Position numbers and translations under genes: made by a program. Source: Azoarcus sp. Aa7 (GTDB lineage Bacteria; Pseudomonadota; Gammaproteobacteria; Burkholderiales; Rhodocyclaceae). Taken from it: DNA of 64,000 nt. The stretch is from NCBI RefSeq assembly GCF_014822185.1, contig NZ_QVLR01000080.1, forward strand, positions 48,501 through 112,500. The letters are read 5' to 3'. Every line of letters starts with the position of its first letter. The first letter of the stretch is position 1. Shown in pieces: positions 54,402 through 64,000 of this stretch. The notes below the pieces were generated by a model. That model ran no database searches, was not told the DNA's origin, and saw nothing but the letters and a program-made list of their open reading frames with translations.

Positions 54402-56090
54402 ATGTCCCACGCCGCGTCCACCACCACGCCCGCCCAGCTGTTCGACAAGCACCACGCGACCCTCGAAGCCGCCGTCCAGGCGATCCACGCCCGTGGCTAC
54501 TGGACGCCCTACCCCGAGATGCCCAGCCCCAAGGTGTATGGGGAAACGGCGCAGGACGACGGACGCCGCGCCGTCGAGGCCACCTTCGGCCAGGAGTTCG
54601 AGCTCGGCCAGCCCGGCCGGAGCGGCTGGATGGCGAGCGAGCGTTCGCCCTACGGCGTGGAGCTGGACGTGCGCTACCCGGTGTGCGATGCCGACGCGCT
54701 GATCGCCGCCGCGCACGCCGCGATGCCGGGCTGGCAGCGCATCGGTGCGCAGGGCCGCGCCGGCGTGTGCCTGGAGATCCTCGAGCGCATCAACAAGCGC
54801 AGCTTCGAGATCGCCCACGCGGTGATGCTCACTACCGGCCAGGGCTGGATGATGGCCTTTCAGGCCGGCGGCCCGCACGCGCAGGACCGCGGCCTCGAAG
54901 CCGTCGCCTACGCCTACCGCGAGATGAAGTTCGTGCCACACGAGACGGTGTGGGAGAAGCCGCAGGGCAAGAATCCGCCGCTCAAGATGAAGAAGCACTT
55001 CGAGATCGTCGGCCGCGGCGTCGCGCTGGTGATCGGCTGCGGCACCTTCCCGACCTGGAACACCTACCCGGGCCTCTTCGCCGCACTCGCGACCGGCAAC
55101 CCGGTCATCGTCAAGCCGCACCAGAACGCGATTCTGCCGGCCGCGATCACCGTGCGCATCGCGCGCGAAGTGCTCGCCGAGGCCGGCCTCGACCCCAACC
55201 TCGTGACGCTCGCCGCCTTCGACAAGCGCGAGGCGACGCAGGCGCTGGCGACCCACCCGGCGGTGAAATCCATCGACTTCACCGGCGGCAACAGCTTCGG
55301 CCAGTGGCTCATCAGCAACGCACGGCAGGCGCAGGTGTATGCCGAACTCGCCGGCGTGAACAACGTCGTCATCGAATCCACCGACCAGTACAAGGCGATG
55401 CTGAGGAACCTCGCCTTCACGCTGTGCCTGTACTCGGGCCAGATGTGCACGACGACGCAGGCGATCCTCGTGCCGGCGGGCGGCATAGCCACCGACCAGG
55501 GCCACAAGAGCTACGACGAGGTGTGCGCGGACCTCGCCGCATCGATCGACAAGTTCCTCGCCGACCCGGCGGTCGCGACCGCCGTGCTGGGCGCGATCCA
55601 GTCGCCCGACACCCTTGCCCGCATCGCCGAGGCGCCCGAGCATGGCCGCGTCGTGCTCGCGTCGCGCAAGATCGAGCACGCCGAATTCCCCGGCGCCGAA
55701 GTGCGCTCGCCGGTGCTGCTCGCGTGCGACGCTGCGGACGAGACGGCCTACATGGAAGAGCGCTTCGGCCCGATCGCCTTCGTCGTGAAGGTCGCCGACG
55801 GCGCCGCGGCAGTCGCGCTGTCGGAGCGCATCGTGCGCGAGCACGGCGCGCTCACCGTCGGCCTCTACTCGACCAAGCCGGACGTCGTCGACGCGATGAC
55901 CGAGGCGACCTGGCACGCCGGCGTCGCGCTGTCGATCAACCTCACCGGCGGCGTGTTCGTGAACCAGTCGGCGGGCTTCTCCGACTACCACGGCGTCGGC
56001 ATGAATCCGGCCGCCAACGCGAGCCTGTCGGACAGCGCCTTCGTCGCCAACCGCTTCCGCGTCGTGCAGCGCCGCTACCACGTCGAGTAA
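54402..56090 (+). CDS. paaN: Phenylacetate degradation aldehyde dehydrogenase PaaN
   Basis: This 562-residue aldehyde dehydrogenase-fold protein is of the PaaN type. It has the characteristic N-terminus ARGYWTPYPEMPSPKVYGETAQDDGRRAVEATFG and GRGVALVIGCGTFPTWNTYPGLFAALATGNPVIVKPHQNAILPA. The catalytic cysteine lies in LYSGQMCTTTQAIL. Unlike PaaZ it lacks the C-terminal MaoC hydratase half, so it can only supply the aldehyde-oxidising function after ring opening. It is divergent from paaG and shares the same control region. AGAGGAGA lies before the ATG, and a terminator follows. Confidence 0.93.
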   Translation: MSHAASTTTPAQLFDKHHATLEAAVQAIHARGYWTPYPEMPSPKVYGETAQDDGRRAVEATFGQEFELGQPGRSGWMASERSPYGVELDVRYPVCDADALIAAAHAAMPGWQRIGAQGRAGVCLEILERINKRSFEIAHAVMLTTGQGWMMAFQAGGPHAQDRGLEAVAYAYREMKFVPHETVWEKPQGKNPPLKMKKHFEIVGRGVALVIGCGTFPTWNTYPGLFAALATGNPVIVKPHQNAILPAAITVRIAREVLAEAGLDPNLVTLAAFDKREATQALATHPAVKSIDFTGGNSFGQWLISNARQAQVYAELAGVNNVVIESTDQYKAMLRNLAFTLCLYSGQMCTTTQAILVPAGGIATDQGHKSYDEVCADLAASIDKFLADPAVATAVLGAIQSPDTLARIAEAPEHGRVVLASRKIEHAEFPGAEVRSPVLLACDAADETAYMEERFGPIAFVVKVADGAAAVALSERIVREHGALTVGLYSTKPDVVDAMTEATWHAGVALSINLTGGVFVNQSAGFSDYHGVGMNPAANASLSDSAFVANRFRVVQRRYHVE

Positions 56091-56118
56091 GCGGCCCGGC
56101 AGCCGCCCATCAGGACAA

Positions 56119-56142
56119 GGGGCGCCGCGGCGCCCCGTTTTT
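56119..56142 (+). terminator. Rho-independent terminator of paaN
   Basis: GGGGCGCC and GGCGCCCC form a perfect 8-bp stem with a 2-nt loop, followed by G and five T (56138-56142), about 28 bp after the paaN stop. Confidence 0.9.
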
Positions 56143-56246
56143 CTGCAGAACCCAAGCCATACGCCGGCACGGCATCGACAGCCGGCACCCGGTCGTCCCC
56201 CCGGCGCCTGCACGCCCCCGCACGCAGCGCATGCCGGGCCTGCTGC

Positions 56247-56708
56247 TCATTCCGGGGCTTCCGGCGTGCCCCCCGCGCTGCGCGGACGCGCCTTCAGGAT
56301 CGTGCTGGGCTCCCCGCGCAGAACCTTGAGCAATTCGGCGTGCGCCCGCGCCCGCTCGAGCCCCTGGGCCACAAGCGCCTCGATCAGTTCGCCGAAGCGC
56401 GCCCGGCGCCGCAGTCCCGCCGCGCTGGTATCGCGGCGGTCGCGGAAGCAGTCCATCAGGGTCGAGCCGCACACGCAGTTGCGGAACAGCTCGACGATCA
56501 CGTGTCCGTCGTCGTCCACCGCCTGCTTGAGGCCGCTGCGGCCGCTACCCACCCGCTGCGTCTGCACAATGTAGTCATCCGCGTCGCGATAGCTGCGGCC
56601 GCAAGTGGGGCAGCGCTTGGGGAACGCCCCGGCGGCAATCTCCCTCAAGCCGGCATAAAGCCCCGCATCGATACCGAATTTCTGCCCGTCCGGGACCGTG
56701 TCCGCCAT
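56247..56708 (-). CDS. Small cysteine-rich protein of unknown function
   Basis: This is a 153-residue soluble protein with C33-P-T-C36, then C78-V-C80 and C87, which could bind zinc or an Fe-S cluster. The C-terminal part is helical and basic (RRRARFGELIEALVAQGLERARAHAELLKVLRGE). The family is not recognised. It follows the REC-PAS-GGDEF-EAL-REC gene by 51 bp on the same strand, so it is probably the last gene of the chemosensory operon and might be a regulatory partner. The ATG at 56708 is preferred over one seven codons upstream. Confidence 0.65.
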   Translation of the reverse strand: MADTVPDGQKFGIDAGLYAGLREIAAGAFPKRCPTCGRSYRDADDYIVQTQRVGSGRSGLKQAVDDDGHVIVELFRNCVCGSTLMDCFRDRRDTSAAGLRRRARFGELIEALVAQGLERARAHAELLKVLRGEPSTILKARPRSAGGTPEAPE

Positions 56709-56759
56709 GACCTGTGCCCTGAAATACACGCGCGCGCCCCGCGCGTGCCCGCCTGTTTA

Positions 56760-59686
56760 TCATAATCGCATTTCGTCGGCGCATACGCGCGCGAAGGCGT
56801 CACGGATCGTGCTGCGCAGTTCCTCGTCGTCCCACGGTTTGAGCAGGAATTTGCTCACCGCTCCGTTGTTGATCGCGCGAGTTATCGCATCGACGTTTGC
56901 GTACCCCGAAAGCACCATGCGCACCGTCCCGGGGTGCAGGTCCTTCACGCGCATGAGAAACTCGCTGCCGTTCATGCCCGGCATGCGCTCGTCGGACAGC
57001 AGGACGTGCACCGGGTGTCTGGCCAGGATCTCGAGCCCCTCCTGGGCCGATCCCGCGGTCAGGATGCGGTAGCCGTCGCCGCGCAGCAGGCGTTTGAGCG
57101 CGTTCAGGACGTTCGGCTCGTCGTCGACCAGCAGCAGGGTGGGCTCCGGCGCGTCCACGGCGGCGGCCGCGCGGCTCATGCGCACCCCGCCGCGCAGCAT
57201 GGCCGCGATCGCCTCGCCAACCACCGGCCGGCTGAAGTAATAGCCCTGTATCTCGTCGCACCCGCGCCGCCGCAGATATTCCATCTGGAATTCGTCCTCA
57301 ACCCCCTCGGCGATCACCTTGAGCCGCAGGCTGTGCGCCAGCTGGATCGTCGCGATGCAGATCGCGGCGTCGCCGGGGTCGGTCGTCACGTCGCGCACGA
57401 AGGCGCGGTCGATCTTCAGGTAGTCGAGGGGGAAACGCTTGAGGCAGGCGAGACTCGAATAACCGGTGCCGAAATCGTCGAGCGCGAGCGACACGCCGAG
57501 CGTCTTCAGTTTCTGCATCGTGGCCACCGCCTCGTCGACGTCGACCATCGCCGTGCTCTCGGTGATCTCGAGTTCGAGCAGCGACGCGTCCAGCCCCTCT
57601 GCCGCCAGCGACTCGGCAATCATGCGATCGAGCTGACCCGAATGGAACTGACGGGCCGAGAGGTTGATCGCCACCGGCGGGACCGCGATGCCGCCATCGA
57701 GCCAGTCCCGGATCTGGCGGCATGCGGCCCGGAGCACCCATTCTCCGATGGGGACGATCAGGCCGGTCTCCTCGGCGAGCGGAATGAACTCCATCGGCGG
57801 CACCAGTCCGAGTTCCGGATGCTGCCAGCGCAGCAGCGCCTCCATGCCGACGATGGCGCCGTCTTGCAGGCTCACGCGCGGCTGGTAGTGCAGCACGAAC
57901 TCGCCGCGCTCGAGCGCACCGCGCAGCGCATGCTCGAGCGCCTGGCGCTGCAGCATGGCCGCATTCATGGCCGGCGTATCGAAGCAGTACTGATTGCCGC
58001 CCGCGCTGCGGGCCTCGAGCCGCGCGATGTTGGCATGCTGCAGCAACACGTCCGGACTGTCGCCGTCGCCCGGATAGATGCACACGCCCATGCTTGCCGT
58101 CACGGCAAGCTCATGGCCCTCGACGACGAAGGGCTGGGCAATGTCGTCGAGTATCCGGCGCACGATCAGCGCGGCGGCGTCGACACTGGCCAGATCGCCC
58201 AGCACCACGACAAAGTCGTCCATGCCGACGCGCGCGATGGTGTCTCCCTCGCGCACCAATGCCGTGAGGCGGGCGGCGACGTGCTGCAGGATGCCGTCGC
58301 CCACCGCGTGGCCGAACGAGCCGACGACGGCGCCGAAGCGGTCGATATCGATCGACAGCACGCCCACCGAACGCTGGTGGCGACTGGCATTCACCAGCGC
58401 CTGGGCGAGCCGGTCGTCGAGCAGGTTGCGGTTTGCGACCCCCGTGACGGTGTCGAAATTGGCATGTCGCTCCAGCTCCGCCTGGTAGCGGAGGCGATCC
58501 GTCACGTCATACTGGATGCCGACGAAGTGGGTGCAGCGGCCGGTGTCGTCGCACACCGGTGCGATATGGAGATCCGCCCAGTAGATCCGCCCGTCCTTGC
58601 AGTGGTTACGGAAGATCGCATGCCCTTGGCGCCGCTCGCGAATCGCCACCCGGATCTCGTCGAGACCGGGCTGGAGGTGATCATCGCCGTGCAGGAAGCG
58701 CGGATTGCGCCCCACGGCTTCTTCCGCACGGTAGCCCGTGATGCGTTCGAAGGCGGGGTTCACATACACGATGGGGAGGTCCGGCTGCTGGCAGTCGACG
58801 ATGGTGACCGAGTTCACGCTCGCCTCGATCGCCCTTTCGCGCAGCCGCAGGGCCTCGAGCACGCCGAGACGGTCGGTGACGTCGCGCGAGATGCCGACCA
58901 CGCCGACCACCTCGTCGCGCTCGTCGCGGATCGGCGCGCGCGTCGTCGAATACCAGCGCCATTCGCCCGTACCGGGCAGGCGGACGCGGACGCATTGTTC
59001 GGATGAGGGCTCGCCGCTGCACAGCACGCGCTCGTGCTCGGCCGGATCCCACAGCCCGCCCGGCTCCGCATCCGGAAGCAGCTCCGCGACGGTGCGGCCG
59101 GTGAGCGCCTCCGGCGCATCGCAGCCGAGCAGCTGCGCATACCGGCGGTTGGCGCGGATGAAACGCTGCCTGCCGTCCTGATAGGAGACCAGATCGGTGG
59201 TGTTGTCCATGAACTCGCGCAGCAGGCGCTGCTCGGCGAGCAGCTCGCGCTGCAGGCGGTAATGCGCATGCGCCGACTGCACCATCAGGCGCAACTGGTC
59301 CTGGTTCCACGGCTTGGTGATGTAGCCGAAGATGCGCCCCTGGTTCACCGCCCGCACCACCGCATCCAGATCGGCATAGCCGGTGACCATGATGGCCGCC
59401 GCGCGCGACAGCTCCCTCGCCCGCGCGAGCAGTTCGTCACCGCACATTCCCGGCATGCGCTGGTCCGACAGCAACACCGACAGGTCCGGCAGGGTGGGGA
59501 TGAGGGCGATTGCCGCTTCGGCGGACGGCGCGGTGTGCACGGTGCATTCGTCCTCGAGCATATCGACCATCGCCGCCAGGATCTGCGGCTCGTCGTCCAC
59601 GGCCAGCACCACCGGGCGCTCGCTGACGTGCGCGAAGGACGCCTCCGGCGTCGTCGTGCGCCGGCCTCCAGGGGGTGTCGTATCGG

Positions 59687-59690
<4 letters not shown>
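56760..59690 (-). CDS. REC-PAS-PAS-GGDEF(degenerate)-EAL-REC cyclic-di-GMP phosphodiesterase
   Basis: This is a 976-residue cytoplasmic signalling protein. REC1 is at about 26-145 (phospho-acceptor D76). Two PAS domains follow at about 165-400. A GGDEF-like domain is at about 405-560, in which the active-site motif reads G489-M-D-D-F493, so cyclase activity is unlikely. The EAL domain is at about 575-825 and has E617-A-L, NLSARQF, ELEITES, LDDFGTGYSSL, YLKIDRAFV and IAEGVE, all catalytic positions looking intact. REC2 is at about 848-970 (D900). It should hydrolyse c-di-GMP under phosphorelay control. Its start overlaps the kinase gene upstream by 4 bp. The longer open frame into that gene is not coding. 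Confidence 0.93.
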
Positions 59691-61089
<1,399 letters not shown>

Positions 61090-61093
<4 letters not shown>

Positions 61094-62199
61094 CGTGCGA
61101 GCCCTCCTCCGCTTACCGCCGGCTGCGACGACGATTCGCCGTTCGCCAGCCTCACCAGAGCCGGAGCGATCTTCCCGAGCGGCAGCACGAGCCGGGCGGC
61201 ACCGTTCTCGATCGCCGCGCCGGGCATGCCGAAGACCACGCTCGTCTCCTCGTCCTGGGCGATCGTCGCGCCGCCCGCCGCAGCGATCTCCGCGAGGCCG
61301 GCCGCACCGTCGCGCCCCATGCCCGTCAGCACCACACCGATGGCGTCGCGTCCATGCATGCGCGCAAGCGACGCGAGCGCGAGGTCCGCCGACGGGCGAT
61401 GCAACTGGCCGCGCAGTTCCGGCGAGCAGCGCAGGCGTCCGTGCGCGTCGAGCTCCAGGTGCATGCCGTCGGGCGCAAAGTACGCCGTCGCCGGCAAGGG
61501 CAGATGGCCATCCTGCGCGATGCACACCGAAATCGGCGCCGAGCGCGCCAGCCACTGGACCAGCCCTTCCATGAACCCCTCGGCGATGTGCTGGACGCAC
61601 AGCACGGGCAGCGGAAAATCGCGCGGCAGGTGACGCAGGACGGTTTCGATCGCCTGCGGCCCGCCGGTCGATGCGGCGATACCGACGATGCGCGGCCGCA
61701 GGCCGGAGCGCCCCCCGGCAAGCTGCGGCAGCTCGACGGGCACGGCCGCGGCACGGCGGCGACGGCGGCGCAGGGCGACGACGCCGGCCACCACCTTGAT
61801 CTTGCTCACCAGCTCGCCGGCCAGGCCGGCGGACGCTTCGCACAGACCGCCGCGCGGCTTGGCGACGATGTCCACCGCGCCGGCTTCGAGCATCTCGAAG
61901 ATCGTGTCGGTGTGCTCGCGCTGAACCGCGATGCTGAGCACGAGGATGGGCACGGGATGGAGCGCCATCACCTCGCGGATGAATTCGAGCCCGCTCATCC
62001 CCGGCATGTGCAGGTCGGTGCACACGACGTCGGGCATGAGCCGCGGAATCAGCGCCAGCGCCTCGGCGCCGTCGCGGGCGGTGCCGCACACGCTGATCGC
62101 CGGCTCGGTTTCGAGCATGCGCCGGACGATCTCGAGCGCGAGCCGCGAATCGTCGACCAGGAGCACGCGGATCGGCTGCCGCGGCGACGCGCCTTTCAT
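61090..62199 (-). CDS. cheB: Chemotaxis-type protein-glutamate methylesterase CheB
   Basis: This is a 369-residue protein. The receiver domain has D62 in VVCTDLHMPGMSG. A basic linker (RRRRRR, near 145-150) precedes the methylesterase domain with the catalytic triad S177 (GIAASTGGPQAI), H204 (VQHIAEGF) and D297 (TGMGRDGAAGL). It would remove methyl groups from a chemoreceptor and so adapt the pathway, which implies a receptor and CheR encoded nearby, outside this window. It is 22 bp downstream of the CheA-like gene and overlaps the next kinase gene. Confidence 0.94.
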
Positions 62200-62221
62200 G
62201 GCCGGGATCTCCGCGCGGGGC

Positions 62222-64000
62222 TCAGATCAGGCGCTCGAGGCATTCGATGAGCTCCCTCTGGTCGAAACCGGGTTTCGTGATGTACGCGTTCGCGCCGGCC
62301 TCCAACCCCCGCATGCGATCTTCATCCGACGCGAGCGAGGTGACGAGGATGACGGGCAGGTGGGCGTGGCGGACTTCGCAGCGGATGCGCCGGGCGAGTT
62401 CGAGGCCATCGACGTTGGGCATGTTGACGTCGGTGACCACCGCATCGAATTCGCCGCGCGCGAGCTTGCGCAGCGCATCGAGGCCATCGACCGCGGTGAC
62501 GACCTCGTAGCCAGCCGCTTCCAGGATGCGGCTTTCCTGCGTGCGCGTGGTGATGCTGTCCTCGGCCAGCAGCACCCTGTTCCGCCGTTGCGGGGCCGGG
62601 GCGGGCGCTGCCGTGCCCGCGGACCGGCGCCGGATCGCGGCGAACAGATCCGGCGGATCGAGCACGAAGCAGATTTCCCCGCTGTCGAGGACCGTTGCGC
62701 CGGCAACGTTGCGTACCCGCTCGAGCAGGCTCCCGGGTGCCTTGAGCACGACTTCCTGCTCGTCGACCAGCGCCTCGACCGATACAGCGAAACACCCGGC
62801 CGCCACCTCCAGGATCACGGCCATGCGAGCGCTCGCGCCCTCGTCCGCCGCGACCGGCGACGCGGGCCGTTCCAGCAGGTCGGCGAGCCCCACCAGCGGC
62901 ACCGGCCGGTCGTCGAACAGGATCGCGTCGCGCCCGTCGAGCAGCAGGATGTCGTCGGCCGCGAGCCGGCGCGATCCCCGCACGTGCTCGACCGGAAGGC
63001 CGTAGGGGCAGCGGTCGGCCTCGACGATCAGGATGCGTGCCGTGACCAGCGTCACCGGCAGGCGCAGCGTGAGCGCCAGGCCGCGCCCCGGCGCGGAATC
63101 GAGCGCGAGCGAGCCCTTCATGCGTTCGACCGCCTCGCGCACGACATCCAGGCCGATGCCGCGCCCCGAGACGTCGGTCACCTCCCGCGTGGTCGTCAGG
63201 CCCGCACGCAGCACCAGCGCACGCTGCTGCGCCGGCGTCATCGCGGCGAGGGTCGCAGCGCTTTCCAGTCCGCACTCGAGTGCCGCCTGCCGGATCGCCG
63301 CCTCGTCGAGGCCGCGTCCGTCGTCGTCCACAACGATCTCGATGGCGCTTTCGGTCCGCCGCGCCCGCAGGCCGATGCGGCCGACCGCCGGCTTTCCCGC
63401 GCGCGCGCGCTCGTCCGCCGGCTCGATGCCGTGGTCGATCGCATTGCGCAGCAGGTGCATCAGCGGATCGCGGATTTCCTCGAGGATGCGGCGGTCGGCA
63501 CCGACGTCCTCCCCTTCGATTACCAGCTCGACCGGCTTGCCCTGGGTACGCGCGAGCTCCTGCACCATGCGCGGAAACTGGCGGAAGATGTTCGCCAGCG
63601 GCAGCAGGCGGATCGCGCGGATGCCTTCGCCGAGCTCGCCGCTGACACGCTGCAGCTGCGCATGGTCGTCGTCCATGGCCGCGCGCAGGCGCGCCAGCAT
63701 CGCCTCGACCGGCGCCAGCCGCTCGAGCAGCGCGAGCGCGCCCGGCACGGCGGAACCCGACCCGTGCGTGACCGCACGCCGCAACTCCTCGCACCGTTCG
63801 ACGATCGCGTCGACGTCCGCGAGCCTGCGGACCATGCGCGCGCACCCGGTCGCCAGCTCGCCCGATGCGTTCAGCAGGGCATCGAGCCGGCGGGCGTCGA
63901 CCCGCACCGCGTCGAGCGCGGGCGATCGGGCGGGCGGGCGGGGCGACACCGGTGCCGGCACCCCCGGCGCCGTGCCCAGGCCCGTACCCGCCGAGGCGAC
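62222..64000 (-). CDS. CheA-like hybrid histidine kinase with C-terminal receiver (partial, cut at window edge)
   Basis: The visible C-terminal 592 residues contain the dimerisation region (VDARRLDALLNASGELATGC...), the CheA-type ATPase (HLLRNAIDHGIEPADERARAGKPA, DDDGRGLD, GRGIGLDVVREAVERMKGS), a CheW-like domain and a C-terminal receiver (VVTDVNMPNVDGLELARR). This is the layout of WspE/FrzE/PilL-type hybrid kinases. The N-terminal Hpt domain is not visible. The frame stays open to the window edge, and the only possible start inside is a GTG at 63961, which is improbable. It is the first visible gene of the leftward signalling operon. Confidence 0.92.
   Translation of the reverse strand, partial: VASAGTGLGTAPGVPAPVSPRPPARSPALDAVRVDARRLDALLNASGELATGCARMVRRLADVDAIVERCEELRRAVTHGSGSAVPGALALLERLAPVEAMLARLRAAMDDDHAQLQRVSGELGEGIRAIRLLPLANIFRQFPRMVQELARTQGKPVELVIEGEDVGADRRILEEIRDPLMHLLRNAIDHGIEPADERARAGKPAVGRIGLRARRTESAIEIVVDDDGRGLDEAAIRQAALECGLESAATLAAMTPAQQRALVLRAGLTTTREVTDVSGRGIGLDVVREAVERMKGSLALDSAPGRGLALTLRLPVTLVTARILIVEADRCPYGLPVEHVRGSRRLAADDILLLDGRDAILFDDRPVPLVGLADLLERPASPVAADEGASARMAVILEVAAGCFAVSVEALVDEQEVVLKAPGSLLERVRNVAGATVLDSGEICFVLDPPDLFAAIRRRSAGTAAPAPAPQRRNRVLLAEDSITTRTQESRILEAAGYEVVTAVDGLDALRKLARGEFDAVVTDVNMPNVDGLELARRIRCEVRHAHLPVILVTSLASDEDRMRGLEAGANAYITKPGFDQRELIECLERLI

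Noticed and set aside
63959..63961. GTG as the start of the CheA-like gene
   Set aside because: The reading frame remains open to position 64000 and the Hpt domain is missing, so the gene most likely begins outside the window.

Overview
This is a 64 kb stretch of high-GC chromosome from a betaproteobacterium. The gene content (aerobic phenylacetyl-CoA pathway paaGHI-K-ABCDE with paaN, ABC-type aromatic or amino-acid uptake genes, ribE-ribBX-ribH-nusB, dsbD/cutA, FixJ-type and chemosensory signalling) points to the Azoarcus/Aromatoleum/Thauera group (Rhodocyclales). That placement is inferred from gene families and gene order, not from a marker gene. No prophage, integrase, transposase, CRISPR array, rRNA or tRNA was seen.

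Left end (1-6.4 kb). A cyclic-di-GMP (GEMM-I) riboswitch at about 96-200 precedes a secreted metzincin-type metalloprotease. An 11-bp hairpin sequesters the protease ribosome binding site, and a sigma-28-like promoter lies just upstream of the riboswitch. Then come an exported DsbA-like thiol protein, an exported DUF11-repeat protein, a LuxR-type regulator and a PsiF-repeat protein.

6.4-20.3 kb is a mosaic of small units. These are a BNR (Asp-box) protein overlapping a MoaD/ThiS-like protein, a TIR-transmembrane-ankyrin protein, a divergent LysR/NmrA-type reductase pair, a VOC protein, a DUF3108 protein, an alpha/beta hydrolase, an orphan periplasmic binding protein, a PAS protein, a ubiquitin-like/Mut7-C nuclease, cutA and dsbD. 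A perfect 33-bp inverted repeat follows dsbD.

20.4-29.7 kb. The riboflavin operon ribE-ribBX-ribH-nusB is translationally coupled at two junctions, and its GTP cyclohydrolase II domain is degenerate. It is followed by rhlE, a HU gene and a LysR-controlled omega-aminotransferase plus methylmalonate-semialdehyde dehydrogenase.

29.7-40 kb. Cytochrome b561 with a PepSY protein, a macrodomain hydrolase, a three-gene Na+/H+ antiporter unit, a MASE1 histidine kinase with a FixJ-type regulator, a LysR/EamA exporter pair and a TPR-glycosyltransferase-FkbM fusion.

40-56.1 kb is a catabolic island. Genes livK-H-MG(fused)-F and tetR(paaR)-paaE-D-C-B-A-K-I-H-G are read leftwards, and paaN is read rightwards. 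The control region between paaG and paaN contains a PaaR-type palindrome over the predicted paaG start site and a perfect FNR/ANR-type box between its -35 and -10. A near-perfect FNR-type box also lies upstream of livK.

56.2-64 kb is a compact signalling operon read leftwards: a CheA-like hybrid kinase (cut by the window edge), CheB, a receiver-histidine kinase and a receiver-PAS-PAS-GGDEF(degenerate)-EAL-receiver protein, followed by a small cysteine-rich protein. It looks like a chemosensory pathway whose output is c-di-GMP hydrolysis. A c-di-GMP-responsive protease gene sits at the other end of the window.
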